A program made the position numbers and the translations under genes. 64,000 nucleotides of DNA, taken from assembly GCF_035222375.1 (NCBI RefSeq), contig NC_085888.1, forward strand, positions 2,170,001 through 2,234,000, read 5' to 3'. The stretch is from Podospora pseudocomata (taxonomy: Eukaryota; Ascomycota; Sordariomycetes; Sordariales; Podosporaceae). The first letter of the stretch is position 1, and each line of letters starts with the position of its first letter. A model generated the notes under the pieces. It saw nothing but the letters and a program-made list of their open reading frames with translations, was not told the DNA's origin and did no database searches. Of this stretch, positions 41,594 through 53,005 are shown piece by piece.

Positions 41594-43359
41594 ATGACTG
41601 AGGTATCGGCTACTCGTCTTTACCTGGGCAATCTGCCTCGGAATGGTAAGTTTGCTTTCGCGTCGCGCTCCTCCTCGACAAACTCGAGCGGCGCAGCGAG
41701 CTGCTCGCGAGCTGCTCGCGAGGTGGCCACCTGGGCGTGCTTTGCTGACACTTTTGCCCATGACAGCTACCAAAGCCGATATCGAAGCTCACTTCTCCAC
41801 CCATGGCACCGGTGACATTGCTGAGATCAAGCTCATGAACGGCTTCGGCTTCATTGAGTACAAGGATCCCATGGATGCACGCGATGTTGTTCCAGGTAAG
41901 CTACCCACACCCTCGCCCAAGGTTATTGTACATAGTCGTAAACATCATGCTGACGTCTTGCGCGTGCTTCTAGCATTCCGTATGTTCACCATCACCCCTC
42001 CCACTGACCCTCGTACTGCTGTGGCTAACGACGATAATGTGCAAGATGGCTCGACCTTCCTTGGCGAGCGCTTGACTGTCCAGTTCGCCCGTGGTAACCG
42101 ACACCGCGAAAACAATGGCGGCGGCGGCGGCGGCGGCGGATTCAACAACGACCGCAGCAGTGCCCCCCGGCCGCGCCGCACACCGCACCGCTTGCAGATT
42201 TCGGGACTTCCCCCAGACACCAGCTGGCAGGTCTGTTACCTCTCTCCTGCTCCCCCTTTGGACACATTTGGACCGGGCCGAAAATTCTGGCCATGAAGGA
42301 CTCCTCTGCCCCTCAGTTTACCGGTTTGGTCAGCATTGGACTCGAAGTGCATTTTCTGCCCCTCCTCCCCCGCTTGGTCCCTCCCCCTGGCATGGTTCCG
42401 TCTCCTGGATGGTGATGTTCCTATTCGGCCAGCCCCCCGTCCTTGCATCACAAGGATATGCACTCACTGCCCGAGCACTCTTGTTTTTGTTTGCAATGTC
42501 TGTTTTGCGGTTGGGGATGGCATAGAGCTCCAAAGCTACGATCAAACCGGGGCTGGCGGCACCGGGCTTTCTGGACTTCGTCTTTCCGCGTCGAACCTGA
42601 CAAATCCCGGCACGCACCTACCTGGACTTCCACTTACATGGGACTGGCTCTATAGGATCTCAAAGACTTTGCTCGCACACCCGGCCTTGATGTCGTCTAC
42701 AGTGAAACGGGGCGCAACGGCAGCAGCGAAGGGTATGTCATTCCGATGCGTCGCACACATCATGCAAAATGCAAGTGACTAACGCGACGTGCAGATTTGT
42801 CGAGTTCGAGACGGCTGCCGACCTCCGCACAGCTGTTGAGAAACTGAACGAGCGCGACTTCAAAGGTGTTCGCGTCACTTGCACTGCCAACGTATGTAGC
42901 CTTGCCGCTGGCCGAGTTTGCGCTGGTTGCTAACAAACACAGACTCAGGCTGACATTCCCCGTGGAGACCGCGGGCGATCCATGTCACCTCGTCGCGGGC
43001 CGGGCCGCATGAATGACTACGATCGCCGGGGTCCGCCTCGCGCATACAGTCCCCACCGCAACGGTGACTACAGGCCTGATTACCGCGACCGGTCCCCTGT
43101 TCCTCGGCGCGATTACTACGAGGACCGTGCCAGGCCCTACCGCTCCCCTCCCCGCCGTGGACCCCCAATGGATGACTACCCGCCGGCGCGCCGCTACGAT
43201 GACCCCTATCGTGGACCGCCCCGGGACTACCCTCCTCCTGACCCGTACATGAATGGCGGCGGACGGCCCTATGATCGTCCTCCTCCTCCTCGGGACTTTG
43301 CTCCGCGGGACCCCTATGTCCGGGAGCCCTACCCTCGGGAGTATGATCGGCGTTATTAG
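41594..43359 (+). CDS. SR-like RNA-binding protein with two RRMs (Srp2/Npl3 type)
   Basis: Seven exons: 41594-41645, 41767-41895, 41974-41979 (a 6-nt microexon), 42046-42230, 42656-42732, 42795-42891 and 42943-43359, giving 320 residues. RRM1 has RLYLGNLPR and NGFGFIEYKD, and reads DARDVVPAFHGSTFLGERLT across the microexon, exactly matching the RRM register. A Gly run and GNRHRENN link to RRM2, with LQISGLPPDTSWQDLKDFAR and the characteristic GFVEFETAADL. The tail has RGRSMSPRRGPGR and many RDY, RPY, PRR and PPP motifs. Proteins of this type act in splicing and mRNA export in the nucleus. Intron 4 is unusually long for the window (425 nt). A downstream exon may replace the last residues (separate entry). 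Exon choice is by frame and RRM consensus. Confidence 0.87.
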
Positions 43360-43439
43360 GCGACGCCGTCACACCAACTTCCATGGACCCTACATCACCT
43401 CGCGATAGGTCTAAACAGCTCGATGTAGGTTCTTCCCAG

Positions 43440-43635
43440 CATGGATATAGGTCCCCTGAACCCTCAATATAGCCCACCTCGGGATAAGCCCAAGGCGCCT
43501 TTGAAGAAGCCTGTGTCGCCTGTCTCGTCTCGACATAGCCCTCGACGCAGTCCTCGGTCATCTGGATCTGAATCTTTGACAATCAGATCTGAGTTTCCAA
43601 AAGTCGGAACTCCTCCCGGTGATATCTCTCCTTGA
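43440..43635 (+). CDS. Possible alternative last exon of the SR-like gene (RS-rich C-terminus)
   Basis: If the last exon stops at 43340 (GA|GTATGA) and rejoins at 43440 (CTTCCCAG|C), the frame continues past the 43357 stop for 65 codons to a TGA at 43633-43635. The added peptide reads MDIGPLNPQYSPPRDKPKAP, then PLKKPVSPVSSRHSPRRSPR and SSGSES, the Arg-Ser/Ser-Pro composition of SR domains. A branch-like CTAAAC lies at 43411-43416. The isoform would have 379 residues. An intervening AG at 43427-43428 competes, and without transcripts the ratio of forms is unknown. Confidence 0.5.
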
Positions 43636-44482
43636 AGTCTTGTTGAGCAATTGTATGGAGCATGTTGTTTTGGTCAGTGGTGTGCAGCCCTTTCGGCAGC
43701 AGTCATGATTGGATTGGATGGTTTTGGCTTGGGCCAGAGACGGCACAATTGGGCGAGTTTCGGCTCAGAAGCTCTGTTGTTATTCGGAAGGCGTTGCACG
43801 GTTGAGCTCTGGATCAGTTTGTTATTGTGGGAGTCTTTCTCTTGGTCGGTCTTTGAAAAGTATTATCGGCGATGGCATCTCTCGTGGTCACACACTGTTT
43901 GTGTTACCCTCGACTTTCCTCGGCCTGGATCGGGACCGGCTGGACGACGGTGGAGTTATCGGAAACGCAACGCGGCAACGTGTGGTAATGATAGTTTTGA
44001 TGGGATTCGTCCTGGTCATTCATGTACGCTTAGGCGATGGGTTTCGGTAGTTTTCAATTGATTTTGTAGTTTTCACTTTTGCGCTGTGATATTCGTGACA
44101 TTAGTGATCGTCAGTGATTCGATATCCTCATGTATATCTATATATGTTCTGTAGTCGATGAGACCATCATCAGCCGTGCAGTCCATATCAAGTGAGGACC
44201 CTGGTGGCCAGCTGACAGGGGGTTAATTAAGCTTTGCGGGGAACAGGCTTGGACCGCATGCACTTTAGTGGGTCAACTGTGTAATCTTATCTTATCGGCC
44301 AGGCGCGATAAGAGAAATTCAGCGGACTGACAGCTCCAAAATTTTCGGGGCCCCTCTGGTTGGCGAATGCCTGCGCGCTGCTGCTGGAACACTTCCCTCT
44401 CTCCCCCCCCAAAAAAAACGTTCTTTGCCGTGCATCGCAAACCAATCCCATCCATCAACACCAACTCTCTCACAACGCAACC
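43636..44482. promoter_or_regulatory. SR-like gene 3' flank and DBP9 promoter with RRPE-like and GATA sites
   Basis: The right part holds AAAATTTT at 44338-44345, about 140 bp before the DBP9 start. It is the core of the rRNA-processing element found upstream of ribosome-biogenesis genes in yeasts and other fungi, fitting a ribosome-assembly helicase. Just upstream, CTTATCTTATC (44286-44296) faces GATAAG (44307-44312), a close set of GATA-factor sites in both orientations. The left part is the presumed 3' UTR of the SR-like gene; no other gene seen. Confidence 0.45.
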
Positions 44483-46525
44483 ATGAAGCGCAAACTCAAC
44501 CAAGACGACGAGCCACCAGCGGCCGATGCGGCCGCCGTTGCCGAACCAGAAAAGAAAAAGGAAAAAAAGGAAAAGAAAGAAAAGAAGGCGGTCGAGGAAG
44601 AAAAAGAGCTGAGCTTCGCCGAGCTGGGACTAGATCCCAGATTGGTCCAGGCGGTTGCGAAGCTCGGGTTTGAGAAGCCGACCTTGGTGCAGAGGAGAGC
44701 GATCCCGCTTGCGCTCAAGGGGGAGGATGTTCTCTGCAAGGCCAAGACGGGGAGTGGGAAGACGGCGGCGTATGTGCTGCCTGTGTTGCAGGGGATTTTG
44801 GGGAGGAAGAAGGTACGTTTTCTCGGGGGAAAGGGGAGGAGGGATTGGAAGGGAATGCTAATCTTGGGGGGGTGGGGGGGGGATGATAGACCGATAACAC
44901 ACCCACCACGGCGGGCCTGATCCTCGTACCGACGCGCGAACTCGCCGACCAAGTCCACAAGGCGATCGAGGAGTTTTCGGCCTTTTGCGCAAAGGATGTG
45001 ACGGCGGCGAAGCTGACGGAGAATGTTTCTGATGCTGTTCAGAGGAGCTTGTTGGCCAACGTGCCGGATGTGGTTGTTTCCACGCCTGCCCGGGCGTGGA
45101 AGAGTGTCGACTCGGGCGCGCTTTCGGTCGCGAATCTTAAGTACCTTGTGCTTGACGAGGCGGATCTTGTCTTGTCTTATGGGTATGATGAGGACATGGA
45201 GAATCTGGCGAGGTCGATGCCGAAGGGGGTGCAGACTACCATGATGTCTGCGACGCTTTTGTCGGCGGAGCTGGACACGCTGAAGGGGATTTTCTGCAGG
45301 AACCCGACGCTGCTGGATTTGAAGGAGGAGTTTGGGGAGGAGGATGAGAAGTTGACGCAGTATTATGTCAGGACCGGGGAGGATGACAAGTGGCTGATTA
45401 GCTACTTGATCTTTAAGCTGCAGCTGATCAAGGGGCCTTGCTTGATTTTTGTGGCGGATATTGACAGGAGTTATCGGCTGAAGCTGTTTTTTGAGCAGTT
45501 TTCTATCAGGAGCTGTATCCTCAACTCGGAGCTGCCGGTCAACACGAGGATCAAGGTGATTGAGGAGTTTAACAAGGGGATTTATGATATTATTATTGCT
45601 AGCGATGAGAGGAGTGAGGTTTTTGGGGATGAGAAGGAGGAGGAGACAAAGGAAGAGGGGGAAGGGGAGGAGAAGAAGGGAAAGAAGAAGGGGGGGAGGA
45701 AGGGGAAGAGGGATGAGGAGTATGGTGTTTCGAGAGGCATCGACTTCAAGAATGTGGCTGCAGTTGTCAACTTTGACCTGCCCACGTCTGCGTCATCATA
45801 TACCCACAGGATTGGGAGGACGGCGAGAGCGGGGAGGACGGGGATTGCGATGTCGTTCGTGGTGCCGAAGGAGTTGTTTGGGAAGCACAAGCCGACGTCG
45901 ATAAAGAGCTGTGAGAAGGATGAGAAAGTGCTGGCCAAGATTGTGAGGGCGCAGGGGAAGATGAATCGGAAGTTGGAGCCGTATAATTTCAGCAAGGAGC
46001 AGATGGAGGCATTTAGGTATCGGATGAACGATGGTGTGTTTGCCCTCTTTCTGCTCTAACTAAAGCCATCAAACTGACATTATCTAGCCCTCCGCGCCGT
46101 AACAAAGGTGGCGATCAGAGAAGCGAGGACGAGGGAACTGAGGCAGGAGCTGTTGAGGAGTGAGACTTTGAAGAGGTATATATTGCCCCTTTGCTCCCCC
46201 AGTCAGTAGCAATTGCTAATTTTCTGTTGATAGATACTTTGAGGAAAACCCCGCCGAGCTCTCCCACCTCCGTCACGACGGCGAGCTGGGCCACAAGGCG
46301 AGACAGCAGGCCCATCTGAAGCACGTCCCTGATTATCTTTTGCCCAAGGAGGCAAAGAAGGAGATCACGAAGGGGTCGGTCGGGTTTGTGCCGTTTAAGA
46401 AGGTGGACAAGGACAAGAAGCACAAGGGCAAGTTTGGGGCGAAGGGGAAGGGGAGGTCGTTCAAGGTTGGTGGGGGGAGGAAGGGGGATCCGTTGAAGAC
46501 GTTCAAGGTCAGGAGGAAAAAGTGA
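44483..46525 (+). CDS. DBP9: ATP-dependent RNA helicase DBP9
   Basis: Four exons: 44483-44812, 44890-46033, 46088-46175 and 46234-46525, giving 617 residues. Dbp9 is a nucleolar DEAD-box helicase for early 60S ribosomal subunit assembly. Motifs in order: a Q-motif region [19 protein letters not shown], motif I AKTGSGKT at 87-94, [15 protein letters not shown], motif II LDEAD (199-202), SAT (230-232), and motif [15 protein letters not shown]. Motif V reads [12 protein letters not shown]. Between motifs IV and V lies the Dbp9-type insertion, here a Glu/Lys run (residues about 350-385). The tail [20 protein letters not shown] and KVRRKK is basic and typical. Intron 1 was placed so that [12 protein letters not shown] is in frame. 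Confidence 0.96.
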
Positions 46526-48026
46526 TGAGCACGAGGACACGAGCGAGTGGGTGAGGCTGAGGGCTATGTGGTTAAAAAAGAGATGAGTTTATACCATGTG
46601 GCATTTTGTTGGGTTCTGTGTATAATGGGAATTTCTCTTGTTTTCTGACAGGATCAAGACAGATTTTGTGATAAATTTCATTCGGCTTTGAGGGGTATAG
46701 TAAGTTTGGCACAGAAGTCCGAGGGGGCGTATAAGACGTCTGTTCTTTGAATCATTTCTTTTTGCTTGGACTTGAACTTGATACTCTTTCATCTCATGGA
46801 TGGATCGGATCAAACCATCAATCACAATCTCATCTGAGTTGACTCGGGGCCAGAACAAACACATCAAACCAGATCAGAAAGTTCGCTCTCACCACTCAAC
46901 ACAATGCCACCATCATCAAACCAAGAATGCCATGATCCCCCTCAACGAGCCTACCAATCCCACTACCCCCCACTCCTCAATCCACCACCACCACCACCAT
47001 CATTTCCAGGGTCACCCGACCCAAACCAACCACCAGCCTTCCATTGATCAACACCTCTAGAAAGGGGATGTCCCAACAACAAGGCCAACCTCGGAACACG
47101 TAAAGACGGCTTCAGTTCATTCCACAGGAGCTAACGGGTCCTCATTGATTGCCTTACATCACGACCTCGTCATGCACTTTCTGCAAACCGTTATCCGTGT
47201 TGAGAGTCGCGGTAAGGGCGGAGATGGCTTGGCCATTGATGCAAGTCGAAACAGGCTGAGAGGTAGGCTGAGTGGCGGGTGTACTGGGCATTGAATTGGT
47301 ACCGATGCTTGTGCTCTTTGGAGTGCTACTGAGAGGAGGATGGGTAGGTAAATAGGTAGTGGGGGGACTGCTGGTAAGACATGTAAGGGGCTTTGTAAAG
47401 GTTCTCTCTTGATGAAAGCCCCTCTTCACCCTTTTGAAGATTTTCTCTCCCATTCTTCTCTCCGGCAACATTTCGCCAATCCAGTCTCCATCAGCCGTGG
47501 CCACACTTCCTTCAGCTTACACCAGTCATTCGCATAGTCGGGTACAATATCCCGCCCATACCGAGCATACCTTTACTATAATAATGCAGTAAAAGACCTT
47601 TAAAGAAAGTCAATAAGCCTTTGAATTATCTTTAAAGGCCTATTAACTATCGTTGAAAGTCTGGTAGTCATCCTTCAAGGTATGGTTCGCAATAAAATAT
47701 GGGCCAACCGATTTTGTGTGTGTGTTGTCAACTATTTCGGTGCAGGTTGCTCAGTGAAAAAGGGGGGAGCAAAAAAGGGAGGAGAACAGTGGGCAGCGGG
47801 CAGTGAAAGGGGATATAGATAAGAGGTTATGTTTCATCATGAATGTTTACGTCTCTTTTGCATCATCATCATCATCATCCCACATCTTATATACTCCGCG
47901 AAACCAAACATGAATTGAAGCATAAAAGAATACGAGATATCATAAGATAGGGGGTATCATCATCAACAAGTACACGCTCAACTTCACAAACCACAACACC
48001 CACACCCACACCCACACCCACTCACT
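46526..48026. other. Intergenic region with repeat relic and simple repeats
   Basis: Between the DBP9 3' end and the 3' end of the minus-strand transporter. It holds CAC/CCA-rich sequence (46890-47000), repeat copy C (own entry), an (ATC)n run at about 47863-47880 and CCCACA repeats at 47998-48021. Open frames are short and of simple composition. No gene recognised. Confidence 0.5.
47378..47740. repeat. Decayed copy (C) of the small TIR element family
   Basis: Has AAGGGGCTTTGTAAAGGTTCTCT at 47385-47407, matching the right inverted end of copy B, and from 47566 the same AT-rich core (CTTTACTATAATAA, CCTTTAAAGAAAGTC, CCTATTAACTATCG). The final part shares GGCCAACnGATTTTGTG with copy A. The inverted end lies on the unexpected side of the core, so the copy is rearranged or two fragments lie side by side. 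Confidence 0.5.
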
Positions 48027-49782
48027 CTACGCCTCAGCCCCTCTTCTCCCCTCAACCTCATCACTCCTCACCCTCCTCAAAACCAACTTCTCCCCCCGTC
48101 CAAAGCACCCCAGACAAAGCGGCAACGGCACCGCAACCAAGGCCAAAACCGCATGAAAAACCAACGCCCTCTCCATCTTTCCTCCTTCTCCCTTCAGCGC
48201 ACCACTCACAACAATGAATATCCCGCCCAACACCTGTCCCCCGCTCCAGGCTAACGTGCTCGTAACCTCGGGACTGATCGGATGCGTCAGCTCAACCAAA
48301 AACTCCACCACCACCGGCACGAGACTGAAGCTCGCCGCCCCCATCGCAGCCATGACCACATACGGCCCTGCCACCCCCCCGCTGTCCCTAGTGCCAGGCA
48401 TCCAGATGAAAACCAAGTAACAAAGTCCAACAATGGGGACCGCGAACCGGATGGCCAAGAGGTATGATTTATACTTGTCGATCAAAGGCGACGTGATGGC
48501 CGAAGCAACAAGGCCGACGACGATGAGCAGTGCCCCAGCAACACCAGCTTCCTCATCGTTGTAACCGTGTGGCAACAAGACTTGGTTGAGGAGAGACGAG
48601 ATACTATTGAACAAACCGACATAAATCGCAAAGGGGACGAACAAGAGATAGAATTCCGTTTGGCGAAGCAGGAATTTGGCCGACGATATCAACGACAGTT
48701 TCGGTGTTTGTGAAGAAGGTGCCACCGGTGTAGGGGGACGGGCAGGAATAAAAAACGCGGGGAGCGCGCAGACCGTCGACTTTGCCACCTCAGGGTTAGA
48801 GATATAAACAGGCAAACGGCGGCGGGGGGGAAGGGAGGATACAAAGGTGGAACTCACAATCACAGAAACATACAACACCATCCTCGAAACATCCCCCGGA
48901 CCCTCAACCCAAAACGGAATAATCAGCTGCCCCAGCGCAGCCCCAAACGGGTTCGCAAGCGAGGTCAAGGCCGTAGCCGCCACCCGCCCCCGGTTGGTGA
49001 ACCACAAGTCCGAATACCGCGTCGGAGCCGCAAGGACAAAAGGCTGAGCAAGACCGGTAAGGATCTGGCCAAACATCACCACCCCAAACAGCCCCTTTTC
49101 ACCAGAGCGACACCCCGCATAGCGGATCCAGTTGCCCACGAGAATCAAGGTCGCCGAGGTGACAATCGACGGCTTCGGCCCGAGATGCAACACATAAATC
49201 ACCAGCGGGGTGATGGCCGTAAAAGCAAACAAAAACGCCGTGCTGAGCCAGTTGATGGTGTTCTCGTCTGTGGAAAAATACCGAGCTGCGTGGCTGGCGA
49301 CGGGGGAGAAGGTGAGCCACTGGTGACATGTTAGCAACCCACTCTACCCAGCTCAGGACATGCTTGGTCCAACCCAACGGCGGGATTCAATTCAAGGCCA
49401 CGACACCGGTCAGATCTGGCCCCGACGAGGTAGATAGGCTTACATCCCAACTAACAATCACATTCAACAACGTCAACTGCACCAGCCCAAACCACCTCCT
49501 CCTGTAGACTTTGTACTCGACCATCTCCGCCGCGCTCACACTCGCGCCCCCCGACCCGGCATCCGCCTTTTTTGCTGTGTCCCTTGTTGTCGCGACAGTT
49601 TCGTTTAGTTCAATCTGCATCTCCTCCCCTGATGCAGCCCCTCGTCGTTCATCCCCCTCTGATAGCTTTCGCCACCCAGTCCCAGTGGCGTTCATCGCGT
49701 CGTTGTTTGGTGTCAAAACCTCTTTCTCATCCGCCGTCGATTGTGTGGTCGGCGACGTCAATCCATCCTCCTTCCTCGCCAT
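48027..49782 (-). CDS. Major facilitator superfamily transporter (FLVCR/DIRC2-like)
   Basis: Three exons on the minus strand, 49782-49444, 49319-48858 and 48788-48027, giving 520 residues. Residues 1 to about 90 form a polar cytosolic tail. The transporter starts at [20 protein letters not shown]. About 12 membrane segments follow, with family features such as [64 protein letters not shown] and the mid-loop [14 protein letters not shown]-related carriers move heme or choline-like solutes in animals; the fungal substrate is unknown. The 69-nt second intron (GTGAGT..CTAACCCTGAG) has no stop and is divisible by three; removing it joins LYVSVI to VAKSTVC, which fits a single membrane helix. The start at 49782 was preferred to an upstream ATG at 49896 with an implausible leader. 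Confidence 0.88.
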
Positions 49783-51961
49783 TACGAAAAAGAAGGGCCA
49801 CGCGCGACCCTTATATCGCCAAATGTATGGCCCAACAATAAGTTGGTAGTGTACGGTATGCAAGGCACAGCAGGATGGAAACGGCGGCCGCGGCACACGA
49901 CCGTGTTCCTGCGCTCTGACTGGCTGGGATCGGTAAATTTGCGAATGTGTTTGGGCTCAGTTGCTGTCCGCGGGGTGCGTGGGGTTTCAGTCTGGTCAAA
50001 AAAAGGCGCGAGAGAGGTTGGAGAAGGAGAAGGGAAATAGATACGGATCGGACGAGAGATGACGGTTGTTATTCCCCTCCTCGACGTCGCTTCCTTGCAC
50101 ATGGGAAAGGTGCGCAGGTGATGAAAGGGGAGGGGGGGAAACCTCTCTCTGGGGTAAATGTCTTGGCGACTAAACCAGGTTGAGCTGAGGGATTGTCTGT
50201 AAAGAAGGAAGGGTGACATTGGAGACGGAGGGGAGTGTCTAACCTTCTTGGTTCGACGTAGGAGGTCAAAGGAGGGGGGTGGTCACCACCTGAGACGGGG
50301 TGATATCCTCAATAGTAACAGAAATCACGGTTTATTTATCAAGTATGTAGGTGGTTCTATAGGGGGTGGTGATTGGCTGGGATGTTTTGTGCATGAGTGA
50401 ACTGCGGGTAGTTCATGTGGTTTGTGGTACAAGTGTGTATATGTATGGTCTTGAGATTCCACCTCCAAGATATCCATCAATGGGACCCCAAAAGCCTTCA
50501 AAATGTGAAATGTGAAACCAGGTGCCGTAGACTTTGAGATGCTGCAAGGGGCAAAAGAGGAGGCAAAGTACGGTTCATGTGGCTGTGTCCCTCTCTTGCT
50601 TCACTGCTCAGTTGTTAATTAATGATAATAAGAAGAAAAGTTCTCAAATCAAGTGAGGAAAGCACACAACGAGATCTTACATACAAATTCAGTGCTGCTC
50701 ACTACCATGATGAGACGAAAAGCTCCCTGATTTTAAAGCAGCTTGCTCCCTGTTCGATCCGAGTTGAGATGAGATGGAAAAACCCCAACTGAACAGAGCG
50801 ATGGCTCTCATCCCAACTCCCAGCTTTCCCAGGGTCTTGGTTAACTCACCCACTCCGCCACCGCTGCACAAAACAACCTCCACGATCCCGTCATGCTCAC
50901 CCAAACACCGTAACCGTGCAACAATCACCATGTCTAGCCCCCGTGTAACCACACCCGTGTAACCACAAGCAGATCATACCAACCTCGCAAAATCCCATCA
51001 GGGTAAACCCCAGAGCCGATGTAAAGTCATGTGGTCGAATGTACATTTCCGGGACCATCTATGTCTCACTTCAAGTGATAGTGACAGCCCAGGTGCTGAC
51101 TGCGTCAACAGTGGCCTCATCCATCACTCAATTGTTCAAAGCCTTGTGATACCAGCAAACACATGCGCGTAGGTACATCCCAAAACCGTGGGGGTCCCCT
51201 CATCTCATCTCACAGAGCACGTCAGATCCGGTCAACAGCACAAACCGGACAAATATGTGTGTGACACTGCATATGTTCCCTGATGGGTTTTTTGGTCCGG
51301 TCCTTCGGGCCATGGTAGTGGTAGTTCTCTTTTAGGTAGTCGGCATTGCTCTTCCCAATCGATGACGGCAGGTGTGCTCTCTGCCTGTATCCTGAACTTG
51401 GGCTGCTTGGCCAATTTTGGCTGTCGTATGCGCTATGTAAACGGTCCAGTAAAGACCATCAACACTGTCAATACCTGCAAAAACACTCATAAACAATCAT
51501 TTACCCCCAAAAATCTAATGCGTTTTCCGTTTTTCTTTACAAGGTGTGTGAGTCATGGTAAAGTGACAATGTCGGGAGGGAGAGAGAGAGAGAGAGTTAT
51601 GATACAAACAAACAGCTGGAGCAGTTTCCACCTATCCCCCCAAGGTACACACACATCATTCGATTATACAGTGAAGAGAGAGCGAATTCCCTCCCCTCCA
51701 CCCAGCCATTTTTTCCAGGCCCAAATTCCCCCCCTTCTCGTGCCTCCCCCCTTCCCCCCCCCCCTCTCCCTTCCTCTCTCTCGCATTTGTCTATCGGAAC
51801 ACCGTAACCCATTCTATCAAAGCCATGCATGCAATGTGCCGAGAAAAAAAGGGCGCCCCATCCGTATCCTAAGAGTCTAGAGGAAGAAAGCCGGGTCCGT
51901 GATTGGTGGTTGGTAAACAGAGAGGGGGACCATCGAGAAGGGTTGATAAATTTGTGTGAAT
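49783..51961. other. Gene-free stretch upstream of the transporter
   Basis: Contains the presumed transporter promoter (49783-50300) and a region without clear features. A GA run at 51578-51594 and a C-rich tract at 51716-51775 lie in the 3' flank of QCR6. The open frame 51362-51880 and those overlapping it are not supported by composition or similarity. Confidence 0.5.
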
Positions 51962-53005
51962 TTATTTGAGGACGGACCAGAGCTTGGGCGCGGCGCAGGC
52001 GGTAGCGCAGTGGGCAAGGTGGAAGACTGTTTTGTGTAACCAGCCAAGTCAGTGCCGTGGACATGTAGAACTCATGGACAATCAAGACATATAACTTACA
52101 CTCCTCGACGCAGTCCTCCTTGGCGCCGCCCTCCTCGGACTGGGCAGCGGTGACACGCTCGACGCACTCGTCAAAGTGGTGCTTGGCAGGGGCGCACTCC
52201 TTGGAGTTCCGACACTCTGTATACATCAAAAAACAACCCCCAGCGTCAGCAGTTGTTCTCACAAAAAAGCAAGGGCACAACAGCATGCCAGCAGAAGCGG
52301 CAGATGTGTCATCGAGTCGGTCGGCCACTGCGGGCCCACGCCTGCCCGCTCAGCTCGCAGAGCGACATGGCAGCACGCCACATCTCTTGCTCCTCCTCCT
52401 CGACAACTATAGCTCGCTGCTGCTGGCGGCTCCGTGGTGTGCATGTTTGGGTGGTGGTGGTGGTGTGTGGTGATTTGTTGGTGACGGCATAGGCGGCGAC
52501 GGCGACGGGGGTAGCAGCAGCGATGTACCCACCTTCCTCGAAAACATCCTTGGGATCTTGGAGCTCCTCCTCCTCCTCCTCCTCCTCCTCCTCTTCATCC
52601 TCCTCCTCAGCAGCCTCCTCAGCGGCGGGCTCCTCCTCAGCGGCAGCAGCCTCGGCCTTGGTCTTGGTGTCCTCCTGGGTGGTCTCGGCGGTGGTCTCCT
52701 CGGTCTGTATACGTCGTCGAATTATCCCGCTAGTCAGTCAGCTGTTTCAAAGCAACAAAAAAGTAAATATATAGCTTCCAGAGCTTTCGATCCTCTCTAG
52801 CATGACATGAAAGTGTTGTTGTCGGTCCATATCACCCGGGGTTAGCCAGCAACCCCCGGAGGTGGTGGGCAGCCGGCAAACAGCTAACCTTCAGGGCTCA
52901 AGGAGAAAGGGCGCATACCGTTTCGTGAGCGGGAGCCTCGGCCTCGGCCACCGACCAAGGGGTGGCAGCCTCGACGAGGTCAGTGATGGTATCCCAGAAA
53001 CCCAT
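51962..53005 (-). CDS. QCR6: Cytochrome bc1 complex subunit 6 (acidic hinge protein)
   Basis: Four exons on the minus strand: 53005-52919, 52704-52533, 52216-52100 and 52026-51962, giving 146 residues. Qcr6 is the acidic subunit that helps cytochrome c docking and c1 maturation on the intermembrane-space side of respiratory complex III. The start MGFWDTITDLVEAATPWSVA is followed by an Ala/Glu stretch with a ten-Glu run, then the conserved domain DPKDVFEEECRNSKECAPAK, HHFDECVERV, KEDCVEEFFHLAHCATACAA and PKLWSVLK. The Cys residues form the hinge-protein disulfides. All introns split or flank conserved codons cleanly. A CCAAT box (minus strand, 53154-53158) about 150 bp upstream fits HAP-complex control of respiratory genes. 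Confidence 0.95.
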
